Positions 24,352 through 32,995 are shown, counted from the stretch's first letter. The stretch is DNA of 41,048 nt from Pseudomonas caspiana (GCF_002158995.1 NZ_LOHF01000038.1:1-41048); one strand, 5' to 3'. Made by a program: numbers and translations. The notes: generated from the sequence alone by a model not told the origin.

Positions 24352-24954
24352 ATGTTGAAAATAGTCCACCTGCTAACGGGAGCCGCAGCCCTGCTGCTTT
24401 CCTTTATCCCCAGCCTGCGTAGTGAAGCTTTGTCTTCCCTACTGCAACCCGATGCGCTTTATCTGGCATTCTTCGGCCTGCTCAATCTTGTACTTGCACC
24501 CGTGATCCCCTACTGGAACAGAGGCCCACGTCATCACCTGCAAAACCTGGTCAGCGCATTACTCGTTATTGCTGTCGCGATTCAAATCCTGACCCTGCTT
24601 GTCCCCCTCGAAACCATCGCAGGCCAGCCAGCTATCATCGCAGCACTGACTGCTGCCCTGATTGCAGTAGCCCTGCATCTGGCCGTTAGTTTCTACAGGT
24701 CGTCACCTTCACCTGTTGCACAAAGCCATGACATGACCAACCGCGATACCGGGACCGTGAAGTGGTTTAACACGTCCAAGGGTTTCGGCTTCATTTCCCG
24801 TGACTCCGGCGACGACATCTTCGTGCACTTCCGGGCCATCCGTGGCGAAGGTCACCGGGTATTGGTCGAAGGCCAGCGTGTTGAGTTCTCCGTCATGAAT
24901 CGCGACAAGGGCTTACAGGCAGAGGATGTGATTGCCGCATTGCCGCGCCGCTGA
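24352..24954 (+). CDS. Membrane-anchored cold-shock-domain protein
   Basis: The 200-residue protein joins two parts. Residues 1-122 hold about four hydrophobic segments (IVHLLTGAAALLLSFIPSL, ALYLAFFGLLNLVLAPVI, LVSALLVIAVAIQILTLLV and AIIAALTAALIAVALHLAV). Residues 128-200 form a complete cold-shock domain with TGTVKWFNTSKGFGFIS (RNP1) and DDIFVHF (RNP2). The domain order predicts a single-strand nucleic-acid-binding domain held at the inner membrane, facing the cytoplasm. P. aeruginosa has a cold-shock gene at the same locus. No internal frameshift is visible, and the linker (SSPSPVAQSHDMTNRD) is typical of a disordered joint. A second ATG in that linker could also start a short soluble CspA-like protein. 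Confidence 0.88.
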   Translation: MLKIVHLLTGAAALLLSFIPSLRSEALSSLLQPDALYLAFFGLLNLVLAPVIPYWNRGPRHHLQNLVSALLVIAVAIQILTLLVPLETIAGQPAIIAALTAALIAVALHLAVSFYRSSPSPVAQSHDMTNRDTGTVKWFNTSKGFGFISRDSGDDIFVHFRAIRGEGHRVLVEGQRVEFSVMNRDKGLQAEDVIAALPRR

Positions 24955-24968
24955 TTCTGCTGCCAGAC

Positions 24969-25001
24969 AAAAAAGGCCTTCTATATAGAAGGCCTTTTTT
25001 T
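24969..25001. terminator. Bidirectional terminator between the CSD gene and slyX
   Basis: The sequence is a perfect palindrome (GGCCTTCTATATAGAAGGCC at 24975-24994) with an A-run before and a T-run after it. It can end the CSD transcript (plus) and the HIT-slyX transcript (minus), which converge here. Confidence 0.95.
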
Positions 25002-25015
25002 GTACCGCCGAAAAC

Positions 25016-25222
25016 TCAATAATGCGGTGGGGGCGTATCCTCACCGAAAACCTCGAATTGACTGCCCATTTCTTCCTGACGCTTGAGCATGGCCGCAAAC
25101 TGCTGCCGCAGACGATCAAGAGATCGCTGTTGAGCAACCAGCACGTCGTTCAACGCCTGAATCGTGTCATCCTGAAAAGCCAGTCGGCTCTCCAGCTCTG
25201 TCACCCGCGCTTCAAGGCTCAT
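25016..25222 (-). CDS. slyX: SlyX protein
   Basis: The 68-residue protein is one continuous coiled coil (LEARVTELESRLAFQDDTIQ ...) with the proline-rich tail TPPPHY, as is normal for SlyX. Its function is unknown. Its start overlaps the end of the HIT gene by four bases (ATGA). Confidence 0.93.
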   Translation of the reverse strand: MSLEARVTELESRLAFQDDTIQALNDVLVAQQRSLDRLRQQFAAMLKRQEEMGSQFEVFGEDTPPPHY

Positions 25223-25650
25223 ACTGAATGCTCCGCAAACGTAAAGTCTTTGAGCAGGGCCGCTCGCAGTTGATCCTTGATCTGTGAAAACTCCTGCTCC
25301 GTATAAGGCTTGGCCGGATGCTTACCCCAGACAGGTGCAGGCCAGGCAATATCGCTACGACGCCGCACGATGACATGCATATGCAATTGACTGACGACGT
25401 TACCCAATGCTGCCACATTGAGTTTGTCGGCATTGAACACTCCCTTCAACTGCTCCGACAGACCGGTAGTTTCCTGCCACAACTGCAACTGATCCTTGGG
25501 ATCAAGCTCGAACACCTCGGTAATGTCCGCACGCCGAGGCACCAGAATGAACCAAGGGTAATTCGAGTCGTTGGACAGCAACAGCCGGCACAGCGGGAAA
25601 TCCCCGATCAGCAATGTATCTTCTTGCAAGCGTGAATCCAGAGCGAACAC
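25219..25650 (-). CDS. HIT-family nucleotide hydrolase
   Basis: The 143-residue protein belongs to the histidine-triad superfamily of nucleotide hydrolases/transferases. The triad region reads NVVSQLHMHVIVRR, so the first histidine of the canonical H-x-H-x-H pattern is a glutamine while the other two, including the likely nucleophile, are kept. This replacement is common in the proteobacterial branch with a WPxPVWG tail (WPAPVWGKHP here). It is co-transcribed with slyX. Confidence 0.9.
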   Translation of the reverse strand: MFALDSRLQEDTLLIGDFPLCRLLLSNDSNYPWFILVPRRADITEVFELDPKDQLQLWQETTGLSEQLKGVFNADKLNVAALGNVVSQLHMHVIVRRRSDIAWPAPVWGKHPAKPYTEQEFSQIKDQLRAALLKDFTFAEHSV

Positions 25651-26256
25651 GATGTAACTCCTGATCTACAGGTTAGAGTTGATTTGCGCCGACTTTATTT
25701 CAGATGTCAGCGCACAGTATCGGCAGGATACTCGGGAAAATCCGCAACTTCACCGCCTACCTCATCAGCGGGTAGCTTTCAGTGGCCTCGACTCTGCGCA
25801 ACGCGGGCCCTTGGCAAACGACAGTACCGCACGCACCAGCAAATACCACCACGCTCGCCAAACGCCCTTTTTCTGCACACGACGCCCCGAGCTATCATTT
25901 TGATATCTGTTACATATCGCTACAGATGAAGTGCCCCGAACTAGCGACCCCAAATCCAGAAAAAAGAATTACGTCACGTAAATGAGACGGCGCGGCGCCG
26001 AACACAATCCAGAGACAAGAGCCGAGATCCACTTTAAGGCATTGAAGACAGCACCTGCACCAAAACGACCCACCGCTCTACCCCCACCGGACGACTCACT
26101 GGCGTTCTACCCACTGGAAGCGCGCAGAGGTAACGCTACAGAACGCCACATCCGGGATCTCTGTAAGAAAAGCCAGCGAAGCTCGAAAAAACATCTATAT
26201 TTTTACCCTTATATTTCAATGGCTTATAAAAATATTCGAAGGTAAATCCTAGTTTT
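25651..26256. other. Long gene-free region between the HIT gene and the OprD-family gene
   Basis: I see no convincing gene here. Short open frames on both strands (the longest about 87 codons, at 25982-26245) lack a ribosome site and any protein character. The first bases hold the HIT gene promoter. The region becomes A+T-rich toward 26190-26260, leading into the promoter of the porin gene. Confidence 0.6.
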
Positions 26257-26285
26257 TTCACATTTTTTTCTCATTCCGCTAAGCT
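26257..26285 (+). promoter_or_regulatory. Promoter of the OprD-family porin gene
   Basis: TTCACA at 26257-26262 and TAAGCT at 26280-26285 are separated by 17 bases, within A+T-rich DNA. This would give a leader of about 360 bases before the ATG. Confidence 0.45.
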
Positions 26286-26309
26286 TTGTGCACGGTTGTT
26301 GCTAAGTTA

Positions 26310-26327
26310 CTGATCAAGGTTGATCAG
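26310..26327. promoter_or_regulatory. Perfect dyad, possible operator for the porin gene
   Basis: CTGATCAAGGTTGATCAG is an exact 8+2+8 palindrome placed 25 bases after the -10 box. The position and symmetry suit a repressor-binding site. I do not recognise the factor. Confidence 0.5.
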
Positions 26328-26585
26328 TCTTCTGGCGGAAAACAGAAGAAGGGCAATCACGAAAGGCGGAAGAAATAATCCACGCAAGGAAGGCGAAGCA
26401 GTGCATAGGCCTTGTATCTCGATGATCCCATCGGTCGAGATGCGGCCTTCTTGGAAGGCTGTGTATTTGCGACATGGATCGTGAGTGTTTGCGACAGGGC
26501 TGTAAAGATTTTGCAAGGTTAGGTCTGTAACTATAGCCACCATTGTCAGCGCGATATAACTTTCGCCGACACCAAAAAGAAAGAG

Positions 26586-26613
26586 CCGTCCAGATAAAAA
26601 AACAGGTGGACGG
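26586..26613 (+). other. Leader hairpin before the porin ribosome site
   Basis: CCGTCCA at 26586-26592 pairs with TGGACGG at 26607-26613 around an A-rich loop, ending 39 bases before the ATG. It may shape access to the ribosome site (AAAGGAG at 26636-26642) or stabilise the mRNA of this highly expressed type of gene. Confidence 0.45.
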
Positions 26614-26651
26614 CGGTACTCTTCTCTTAAAAACCAAAGGAGCAAGTCACA

Positions 26652-27989
26652 ATGAGAGTGATGAAGTGGAGCGCAATCGCACTGGCCGTTACGGCTGCCA
26701 GCACCCAATTGGCAACGGCTGCACCATTTGTCAGCGATCAGGCTGATGCCAAGGGTTTCATTGAAGGCAGCACGCTGGACCTGAAGGCTCGCAACTATTA
26801 TTTCAACCGTGACAATCGGAGCGGTGGTAATGATCAGCGTGATTGGACTCAAGGTTTCTGGGGTAACTTCAGCACTGGATACACTCAGGGCACGGTTGGC
26901 GTTGGCGTTGAAGCGTTCGGTTATTGGGGCCTGAAGCTTGATGGCCAGGACCAGTACGCTGGCTCCGGCAACCTGAGCCTGGACCGCGACGGCCATAACC
27001 GCGATGAGCAGGGCAAGCTCGGTGGCGCTGTTAAATTCCGCGTTTCGAAGACTGAATTGAAAGTCGGCGACATGCAGCCTACAAGCCCGGTCTTCGCAGT
27101 GGGCGGCTCCCGCCTCTTGCCTCAGACGGCTAGCGGCATCAGTCTGCAGAGCAGCGAGATAGCAGGTCTGGACGTTGAAGCAGGTCACTTCTACTCCGGT
27201 ACCAGCCAGAACGACAACAGCCACGATGGCGGCATCTACTCCACCTATTCAGGAATAGAAGCAAGCTCGGCCGACTTCGCAGGCGGCAAATACGCAATAA
27301 CCGACAGCCTCGGTGTAGCGTTTTACGCGGCCAAGCTGGAAGACATCTGGAACCAGTACTACGCCAACGTGAACTACGCGTTGCCGTTGACTGATGATCA
27401 GTCCCTCGCGTTCGATGCCAACATCTACCGCACCACAGATGCCGGTAGCGCTAAGGTCGGCGACATCAGCAACACCGCGTTCTCCGGCTCGGTCGCTTAC
27501 TCGTTCGCAGCCGCTCACACTGTTACCGTCGCGTTCCAGAAGGTCAATGGCGACACTCCATTTGACTACATTGGTATCGGCGACAATAACAAGGGTGGCG
27601 ACTCGATCTTCCTGAACAACTCAATCCAGTACTCTGACTTCAACGGTCCTGGAGAGAAATCCTGGCAAGCTCGCTACGACCTGAACATGGCTCCGTACGG
27701 CGTGCCCGGCCTGAGCTTCATGACTCGCTACATCAAAGGTTATGACATCGACGGCACTGGCTTGGCAGCTAACTCCCAGTACCGTAATAGCGATGGCGAT
27801 CCACTCTACGGTGCAGACGGCAAGCATCACGAGACTAACCTTGAAGCCAAGTATGTCGTTCAGACCGGTCCAGCCAAAGACCTGTCGTTCCGTATCCGTC
27901 AAGCATGGCACCGCGCCAATGATGACCAGGGTGAAGGCGACGTTAACGAGTTCCGTCTGATTGTCGACTACCCGATCTCGGTCCTGTAA
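26652..27989 (+). CDS. OprD-family outer-membrane porin
   Basis: OprD-family (Occ) porins are 18-strand barrels for uptake of basic amino acids, peptides or carboxylates. The 445-residue precursor has a signal peptide (MRVMKWSAIALAVTAASTQL, cleaved after ATAA near residue 24), the family N-terminus GFIEGSTLDLKARNYYFNRD, repeated amphipathic strands, and the C-terminal block EFRLIVDYPISVL. The start follows AAAGGAG at proper distance. It stands alone between its own promoter and terminator, beside proS, as in P. aeruginosa. Substrate specificity cannot be read from the sequence. Confidence 0.95.
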   Translation: MRVMKWSAIALAVTAASTQLATAAPFVSDQADAKGFIEGSTLDLKARNYYFNRDNRSGGNDQRDWTQGFWGNFSTGYTQGTVGVGVEAFGYWGLKLDGQDQYAGSGNLSLDRDGHNRDEQGKLGGAVKFRVSKTELKVGDMQPTSPVFAVGGSRLLPQTASGISLQSSEIAGLDVEAGHFYSGTSQNDNSHDGGIYSTYSGIEASSADFAGGKYAITDSLGVAFYAAKLEDIWNQYYANVNYALPLTDDQSLAFDANIYRTTDAGSAKVGDISNTAFSGSVAYSFAAAHTVTVAFQKVNGDTPFDYIGIGDNNKGGDSIFLNNSIQYSDFNGPGEKSWQARYDLNMAPYGVPGLSFMTRYIKGYDIDGTGLAANSQYRNSDGDPLYGADGKHHETNLEAKYVVQTGPAKDLSFRIRQAWHRANDDQGEGDVNEFRLIVDYPISVL

Positions 27990-28017
27990 TCGCAACTCAG
28001 TCTGTCGCTCAAGAAAC

Positions 28018-28041
28018 AGCCCGGCTTAGGCCGGGCTTTTT
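28018..28041 (+). terminator. Terminator of the porin gene
   Basis: AGCCCGGC pairs with GCCGGGCT (AGCCCGGCTTAGGCCGGGCT), followed by five T. It begins 29 bases after the stop codon. Confidence 0.93.
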
Positions 28042-28160
28042 CATACATGGGTTAAACAGATTTCGCTGCAATCCTGAGAGCCTTGCGGCCTGTACGGGAC
28101 TAGACACTGCCCGTACAATGCCCAGTCATTTCCAGTCACAGCAACCGACAACGGCCAACC

Positions 28161-29876
28161 ATGCGCACCAGTCAATTTTTGCTCGCCACACAGAAAGAAA
28201 CCCCTTCCGATGCGGTCGTGATCAGCCACCAGCTAATGCTGCGTGCAGGCATGATTCGCAAACTTGCTTCCGGCCTGTACACCTGGCTGCCCATGGGCTT
28301 GCGTGTATTACGCAAAGTCGAAGCCATCGTTCGTGAAGAAATGGACGCTGCGGGCGCACTGGAAGTACTGATGCCTGGTATCCAGCCCGCAGAGTTGTGG
28401 CAAGAATCCGGCCGCTGGGAACAGTACGGCCCTGAGCTGATGCGTCTGACCGATCGGCACAACCGTGATTTCTGCCTGGGCCCGACCCATGAAGAAGTCA
28501 TCACCGATCTGGCCCGCAATGAGCTTAATAGCTATAAACAGCTGCCGATCAATCTGTACCAGATCCAGACTAAATTCCGCGACGAGATTCGCCCGCGCTT
28601 TGGCTTGATGCGTGGCCGCGAGTTCGTCATGAAAGACGCGTACTCGTTCCACGCTGATCACGCTTCGCTGCAGGTCACCTACGATCGCATGCACCTGGCG
28701 TACTGCAATGTGTTTTCCCGCCTGGGTCTGAAATTTCGCCCGGTTGAAGCCGATAATGGCTCAATCGGTGGCGCAGGCTCACACGAGTTTCACGTGCTGG
28801 CCGAATCAGGCGAAGACGACATCGTGTTCAGCGATGGCTCCGACTACGCTGCGAACATCGAAAAAGCCGAAGCCGTTCCACGCGAAACCAGCCGTGGAGC
28901 TGCAACTGAAGAGCTGCGCCTGATCGATACTCCAGACGCCAAGACCATTGCGCAACTGGTGGAAGGCTTCAATCTGCCGATCGAGAAGACCATCAAGACC
29001 TTGGTGGTTCATGCAGCCGAAGAAGGCAAGCTGATCGCCCTGATCATTCGTGGCGACCACGAGCTCAACGAAATCAAGGCTGCCAAACTGGAGCAGGTTG
29101 CCAGCCCGCTGGTCATGGCTTCCGAAGCCGAACTGCGTGCTGCCATCGGTGCCGGTGCAGGCTCGCTGGGCCCACTCAATCTACCACTGCCTTGCATCAT
29201 TGACCGTTCGGTTGAGCTGATGAGCGACTTCGCCATTGGTGCAAACATTGATGACAAGCACTACTTCGGCGTGAACTGGGAGCGCGATCTGCCTGTGCCG
29301 ACCGTTGCCGATCTGCGCAACGTAGTGGCGGGCGATCCTAGCCCGGATGGCAAAGGCACACTCGAAATCAAACGCGGCATCGAGGTCGGACATATCTTCC
29401 AGCTCGGTACCAAGTACAGCGAAGCCATGAAGTGCCAGGTCCTGGGCGAGAACGGCAAACCGGTCAACCTGTCCATGGGTTGTTACGGCATCGGCGTGTC
29501 CCGCGTAGTGGCTGCCGCCATCGAGCAGAACAGCGATGACAACGGCATTATCTGGAATGACACACTGGCGCCTTTCCAGATCGCGCTGGTACCGCTGCGC
29601 TACGAAACCGATGCAGTACGGGAGGCGACCGACAAGTTGTATGCCGAACTGACCGCCGCAGGCTTCGAAGTGCTGCTCGATGACCGCGACAAGAAAACCA
29701 GCCCGGGCAACAAGTTTGCCGACATGGAGCTCATTGGCATTCCACATCGCATCGTAGTCAGTGATCGTGGCCTGGCCGAAGGTAATCTGGAATACAAGAG
29801 CCGGACCGAATCCGAAGCCCAGGCCCTGCCGGTTGCCGAGGTGCTGTCCTTCATTCAGGGTCGCGTTCGCCGCTGA
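28161..29876 (+). CDS. proS: Prolyl-tRNA synthetase
   Basis: ProS charges tRNA-Pro in the cytoplasm. The 571-residue protein is of the bacterial type: class II core with motif 1 (PMGLRVLRKVEAIVREEMDA) and motif 2 (KFRDEIRPRFGLMRGREFVM), a YbaK-like editing insertion at about residues 230-380 that clears Ala-tRNA-Pro, motif 3 (MGCYGIGVSRVVAAAIEQ) and a C-terminal anticodon-binding domain. The start matches the family start MRTSQFLLATQKETP. Confidence 0.97.
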   Translation: MRTSQFLLATQKETPSDAVVISHQLMLRAGMIRKLASGLYTWLPMGLRVLRKVEAIVREEMDAAGALEVLMPGIQPAELWQESGRWEQYGPELMRLTDRHNRDFCLGPTHEEVITDLARNELNSYKQLPINLYQIQTKFRDEIRPRFGLMRGREFVMKDAYSFHADHASLQVTYDRMHLAYCNVFSRLGLKFRPVEADNGSIGGAGSHEFHVLAESGEDDIVFSDGSDYAANIEKAEAVPRETSRGAATEELRLIDTPDAKTIAQLVEGFNLPIEKTIKTLVVHAAEEGKLIALIIRGDHELNEIKAAKLEQVASPLVMASEAELRAAIGAGAGSLGPLNLPLPCIIDRSVELMSDFAIGANIDDKHYFGVNWERDLPVPTVADLRNVVAGDPSPDGKGTLEIKRGIEVGHIFQLGTKYSEAMKCQVLGENGKPVNLSMGCYGIGVSRVVAAAIEQNSDDNGIIWNDTLAPFQIALVPLRYETDAVREATDKLYAELTAAGFEVLLDDRDKKTSPGNKFADMELIGIPHRIVVSDRGLAEGNLEYKSRTESEAQALPVAEVLSFIQGRVRR

Positions 29877-29884
29877 GAACTGAT

Positions 29885-29910
29885 TAGCGCCCATCGCTCG
29901 GTGGGCGCTA
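29885..29910 (+). terminator. Hairpin after proS (weak terminator or processing site)
   Basis: TAGCGCCCA at 29885-29893 pairs perfectly with TGGGCGCTA at 29902-29910. There is no strong T-run, so termination may be partial and the lipoprotein gene may be read through. Confidence 0.5.
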
Positions 29911-29951
29911 CCTGTTCCAGTAATGACGCGCCTTAATCCGCAAGAGATCTC

Positions 29952-30905
29952 ATGTTCAAGCGATCCCCCTTCAACCTAGGCTGCGTGATTGTCTGCGCCA
30001 CCCTGGTCAGCGGCTGCGCCAACCAACTGTCGCAACGTAGCGAGCACGAAGAACGCATCGAGCGCAAACTGCTCTCGCACAGTGTACAAATCGACCTCGG
30101 CGAGCCCAAAACCCTTGAGCTTCCGCAGCGTCGTGTGCGCATCAATGAAAAAAGGACCTTTGAGGTCACCGAATTTGAAGTAACCCGTCTTTACGATCGA
30201 TACACCCCCTATCAGCCATGGCGGGAAATCTACGAGATACCGCTCGGTGCAGTGGCGGTCGTGGCCGGCGTTGGCGCCAACGTGGTTAACGTATTTGCGC
30301 TGGGCCGCCTGCCGGACAGCGTGACCAAAGACTGGATCAATTACGGCGTTGCCGGACTCAACCCATTCATGAACGCGCCCTCCCACGGCCGTGCTCAACA
30401 GAACCTGGCCGGCATTAACGAAGTTCAGCGCGACAAAAGAATCGAAAACTCGACGCTGCCGTGGAACGAACGCCCGGTGACGGTCAGGGCCGGCTCTCAG
30501 ACTCACGAGCTGACCACAGACCGTAATGGCATTTTACGCCTGAGCCTGCTGGACAGTCCGTTTGCGGAACAGGATCTGAGTCATGTCACACGTCTGTATC
30601 TGAGTGTCGAAGATGATCAGGACAATACCCACTCCAATGCAGACCTGGTGGTCAGCCGTACGCTGCGCGGCAAACTGATCGAAGCTCACGGTCTGATTTA
30701 TGACGACCTGGAGGATGATGAGGTCAGTCAGTGGGTTTACCGAGTCAAGCGCCTTTCTGATCTGGGTCTGGAAGAAGAGGCCAGCGATCTCGAACAGAGC
30801 CTGATCGAAATGACGCGAGACGATCCGCAGTTGCAGCAGGAGTTTTTGAAATCTCTGGCCAAGGATGCGGGTCGACTGGTAGCGGATCCCGGCGCGGACA
30901 AATAA
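29952..30905 (+). CDS. Conserved lipoprotein of unknown function
   Basis: The 317-residue protein has a lipoprotein signal with the lipobox LVSGC and lipidated C22. The mature part shows a beta-rich stretch (KTLELPQRRVRINEKRTFEV), one Gly/Ala/Val-rich hydrophobic segment (about residues 98-116) and an acidic C-terminal half. I recognise no catalytic motif. A protein of this kind is encoded next to proS in other Pseudomonas, so it is part of the core genome. Residue 23 is Ala, not Asp, which by the usual rule favours sorting to the outer membrane. Confidence 0.8.
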   Translation: MFKRSPFNLGCVIVCATLVSGCANQLSQRSEHEERIERKLLSHSVQIDLGEPKTLELPQRRVRINEKRTFEVTEFEVTRLYDRYTPYQPWREIYEIPLGAVAVVAGVGANVVNVFALGRLPDSVTKDWINYGVAGLNPFMNAPSHGRAQQNLAGINEVQRDKRIENSTLPWNERPVTVRAGSQTHELTTDRNGILRLSLLDSPFAEQDLSHVTRLYLSVEDDQDNTHSNADLVVSRTLRGKLIEAHGLIYDDLEDDEVSQWVYRVKRLSDLGLEEEASDLEQSLIEMTRDDPQLQQEFLKSLAKDAGRLVADPGADK

Positions 30906-30926
30906 CCTGAAGCGCTCTGCTTTTCT

Positions 30927-30996
30927 GTAGGAGCTGCCGAAGGCTGCGAGGCTTTTATCCTGACACACCGCCAACGCAGCCTTCGGCAGCCCCTAC
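30927..30996. repeat. REPIN (two inverted REP sequences)
   Basis: GTAGGAGCTGCCGAAGGCTG at 30927-30946 faces its near-exact inverse at 30977-30996 (GCAGCCTTCGGCAGC, then CCCTAC). The 30-base spacer contains the CTGACACACCGCC core common in Pseudomonas REPINs. It lies between the convergent lipoprotein and dinB genes. Confidence 0.88.
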
Positions 30997-31043
30997 GAGT
31001 CACCAGTTCGTTTCGTGATCGCGCGGCGATCGGACAAAAACGC

Positions 31044-32105
31044 TCAGCGCGAAAACAGCTCCAACTGCTCGTGCGCTTTTCGCAAATCATGCAAACGTAC
31101 ACCGATCCCCAGCAAACGGACTGGCTTGCCGCCCCGGGCAAATGCCTGAGTGAGCAGATGCTCGAAACTGTCCAGATCCCGACCTATCCCTGACTGCTCA
31201 AGTGTCGTCTGGGTGAAATCGTGAAACTTTACTTTCACGAACGGTTTTCCAGGCCGGTACTGCCCCTCCATCCGCTCTACCCGTCCGTTTAAGGTTTCCA
31301 GCAGCTCTGGAAGCTTTCTCAGGCAACTGGCCAGATCAGGAAGATCGGTGTCGTAGGTATTTTCCACGCTTACAGACTGACGCCTGCTGTCATTTTGAAC
31401 CGGCCGCTCATCAATGCCACGAGCCAGCCCCCACAGACGCTCGCCGAATGAGCCAAACTCTCGCACCAGTGCCAGCTTTTTCCAGTCGCGTAAATCACTG
31501 CAACTGACAATCCCCAGCCTGCCCAACTTATCGGCAGTCACTTTGCCAACACCGTGCAGCTTGCTGACCGGCAATTGCGCAACGAAGTCTTCGACCTGAT
31601 CGGGGGTAATCACGAACAACCCGTTGGGCTTCTTCCAGTCGCTGGCAATTTTGGCCAGAAATTTATTGGGTGCAACGCCAGCCGAGACAGTGATGTGCAA
31701 CTGGTTGGATACCCTGCGCCGGATATCCTGTGCAATCCTTGTCGCACTGCCAGAAAAATGGCTGGTATCGGACACATCGAGATAAGCCTCATCAAGCGAA
31801 AGCGGTTCAATGAGGTCGGTGTAGTCACGAAAGATGGCCTGGATCTCTTTGGACGCTTCTTTATAAGCATCCATTCTCGGCTTGACGATGGTGAGGTCCG
31901 GGCACAGCTTCAATGCGTGACGCGAAGACATCGCCGAGCGTACGCCGTAGGCCCTAGCCTCATAATTGCAGGTCGCAATAACGCCTCGCCGATCTGCAGA
32001 GCCGCCCACGGCTAAAGGTTTGTTAGCCAACCGAGGGTCATCGCGCATTTCGATGGCTGCATAAAAGCAGTCACAGTCGACATGGATGATTTTTCGCTGC
32101 GTCAT
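31044..32105 (-). CDS. dinB: DNA polymerase IV
   Basis: Pol IV is a Y-family error-prone polymerase for translesion synthesis. The 353-residue protein has the catalytic acids D10 (HVDCDCFYA) and D105-E106 (LSLDEAYLD), the family helix-hairpin-helix region (LHGVGKVTADKLGRLG) and a C-terminal little-finger domain. The C-terminus LEQLELFSR resembles a beta-clamp binding motif. I did not find a clear LexA box in the 260 bases upstream (32106-32365). Confidence 0.97.
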   Translation of the reverse strand: MTQRKIIHVDCDCFYAAIEMRDDPRLANKPLAVGGSADRRGVIATCNYEARAYGVRSAMSSRHALKLCPDLTIVKPRMDAYKEASKEIQAIFRDYTDLIEPLSLDEAYLDVSDTSHFSGSATRIAQDIRRRVSNQLHITVSAGVAPNKFLAKIASDWKKPNGLFVITPDQVEDFVAQLPVSKLHGVGKVTADKLGRLGIVSCSDLRDWKKLALVREFGSFGERLWGLARGIDERPVQNDSRRQSVSVENTYDTDLPDLASCLRKLPELLETLNGRVERMEGQYRPGKPFVKVKFHDFTQTTLEQSGIGRDLDSFEHLLTQAFARGGKPVRLLGIGVRLHDLRKAHEQLELFSR

Positions 32106-32324
32106 GTGGGCGTTTTGCGATAGGCGTGGTCGACCAGTATCTCACTCGTGTCGATATGTGACATCTCATGATGTACACACTTAAAAGAAATTGATGCGAT
32201 CACGTCGCTACCGGGAGCAGACATATTGCCTGACAGGCCCACTCAGCATGGCCTGCAGCCTGTCCAAGCGGTCAAAAACCGGCGCTAAGCGATTGAAGGA
32301 AAAGCAATTTTAGAAAATTAACAA

Positions 32325-32352
32325 TTGACAGCTTAGCGATCCTCTGTAGAAT
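32325..32352 (+). promoter_or_regulatory. Promoter of tRNA-fMet copy 1
   Basis: TTGACA at 32325-32330 and TAGAAT at 32347-32352 with a 16-base spacer, 13 bases before the mature tRNA. This is a strong sigma-70 promoter. Confidence 0.88.
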
Positions 32353-32365
32353 GCCGCCACACAGA

Positions 32366-32442
<77 letters not shown>

Positions 32443-32448
32443 AACATC

Positions 32449-32480
32449 AAAAAAGGCTACTCGAAAGAGTGGCCTTTTTT
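32449..32480 (+). terminator. Terminator of tRNA-fMet copy 1
   Basis: GGCTACTC pairs with GAGTGGCC (one G-U pair) around a GAAA tetraloop, followed by six T. Confidence 0.93.
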
Positions 32481-32678
32481 GTGCCTGTCATTTGAGAGTG
32501 GTACGCGACCAGAAACTGGATCAAGCATTTGGCTGATGTAATCGCCACTCGAACTCCTAACCCGCCCTCTGATCTTGCCAACCCGCCGCAATGCGACGAG
32601 CAAAAATCTTTACGAGTCCGGCACTTAAATCTCCAACCCTCCAAACCAAACTAATTCGCCGACTTTTCTCATTAAAGG

Positions 32679-32706
32679 TTGACACCTCGTCGTTCGGCTG
32701 TAGAAT
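32679..32706 (+). promoter_or_regulatory. Promoter of tRNA-fMet copy 2
   Basis: TTGACA at 32679-32684 and TAGAAT at 32701-32706 with a 16-base spacer, placed exactly as in copy 1. The 213 bases between the repeats (32485-32697) show no gene that I can support. Confidence 0.88.
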
Positions 32707-32719
32707 GCCGCCACACAGA

Positions 32720-32796
<77 letters not shown>

Positions 32797-32802
32797 AACA
32801 TC

Positions 32803-32834
32803 AAAAAAGGCTACTCGAAAGAGTGGCCTTTTTT
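32803..32834 (+). terminator. Terminator of tRNA-fMet copy 2
   Basis: Same GGCTACTC/GAGTGGCC hairpin with a GAAA loop and six T as in copy 1. Confidence 0.93.
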
Positions 32835-32911
32835 GTGCGCGACACAAAATAGCGCAAGTCTTTGGCATAGATCGAAATTCCCCCTCTCCCTCGCTCCCCC
32901 GCACGCCCTCC

Positions 32912-32995
32912 TTGTAACGTAATATTACAAAACGCGACAGTTTTACACCGTTCTGCCGATAGCTGTTTAATAGCTGAACTGTTGCTGAACAGCTA
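32912..32995 (+). promoter_or_regulatory. Paired dyads upstream of mprF
   Basis: TTGTAA at 32912-32917 faces TTACAA at 32925-32930, and TAGCTGTT at 32960-32967 faces AACAGCTA at 32988-32995. Both lie in the 286-base region between the second tRNA terminator and mprF. The first could be a protein-binding site and the second an mRNA hairpin. I do not recognise a known regulator site. Confidence 0.35.

Noticed and set aside
25982..26245. 87-codon plus-strand open frame in the gap before the porin gene
   Set aside because: It has no ribosome site, no recognisable domain and a composition like the surrounding intergenic DNA.
26307..27224. 305-codon minus-strand open frame
   Set aside because: It covers the leader and first half of the porin gene in antisense. 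The porin has a signal peptide and family motifs, and this frame has none.
32106..32200. LexA box ahead of dinB
   Set aside because: No CTG-N10-CAG site of acceptable quality is visible upstream of the start codon.
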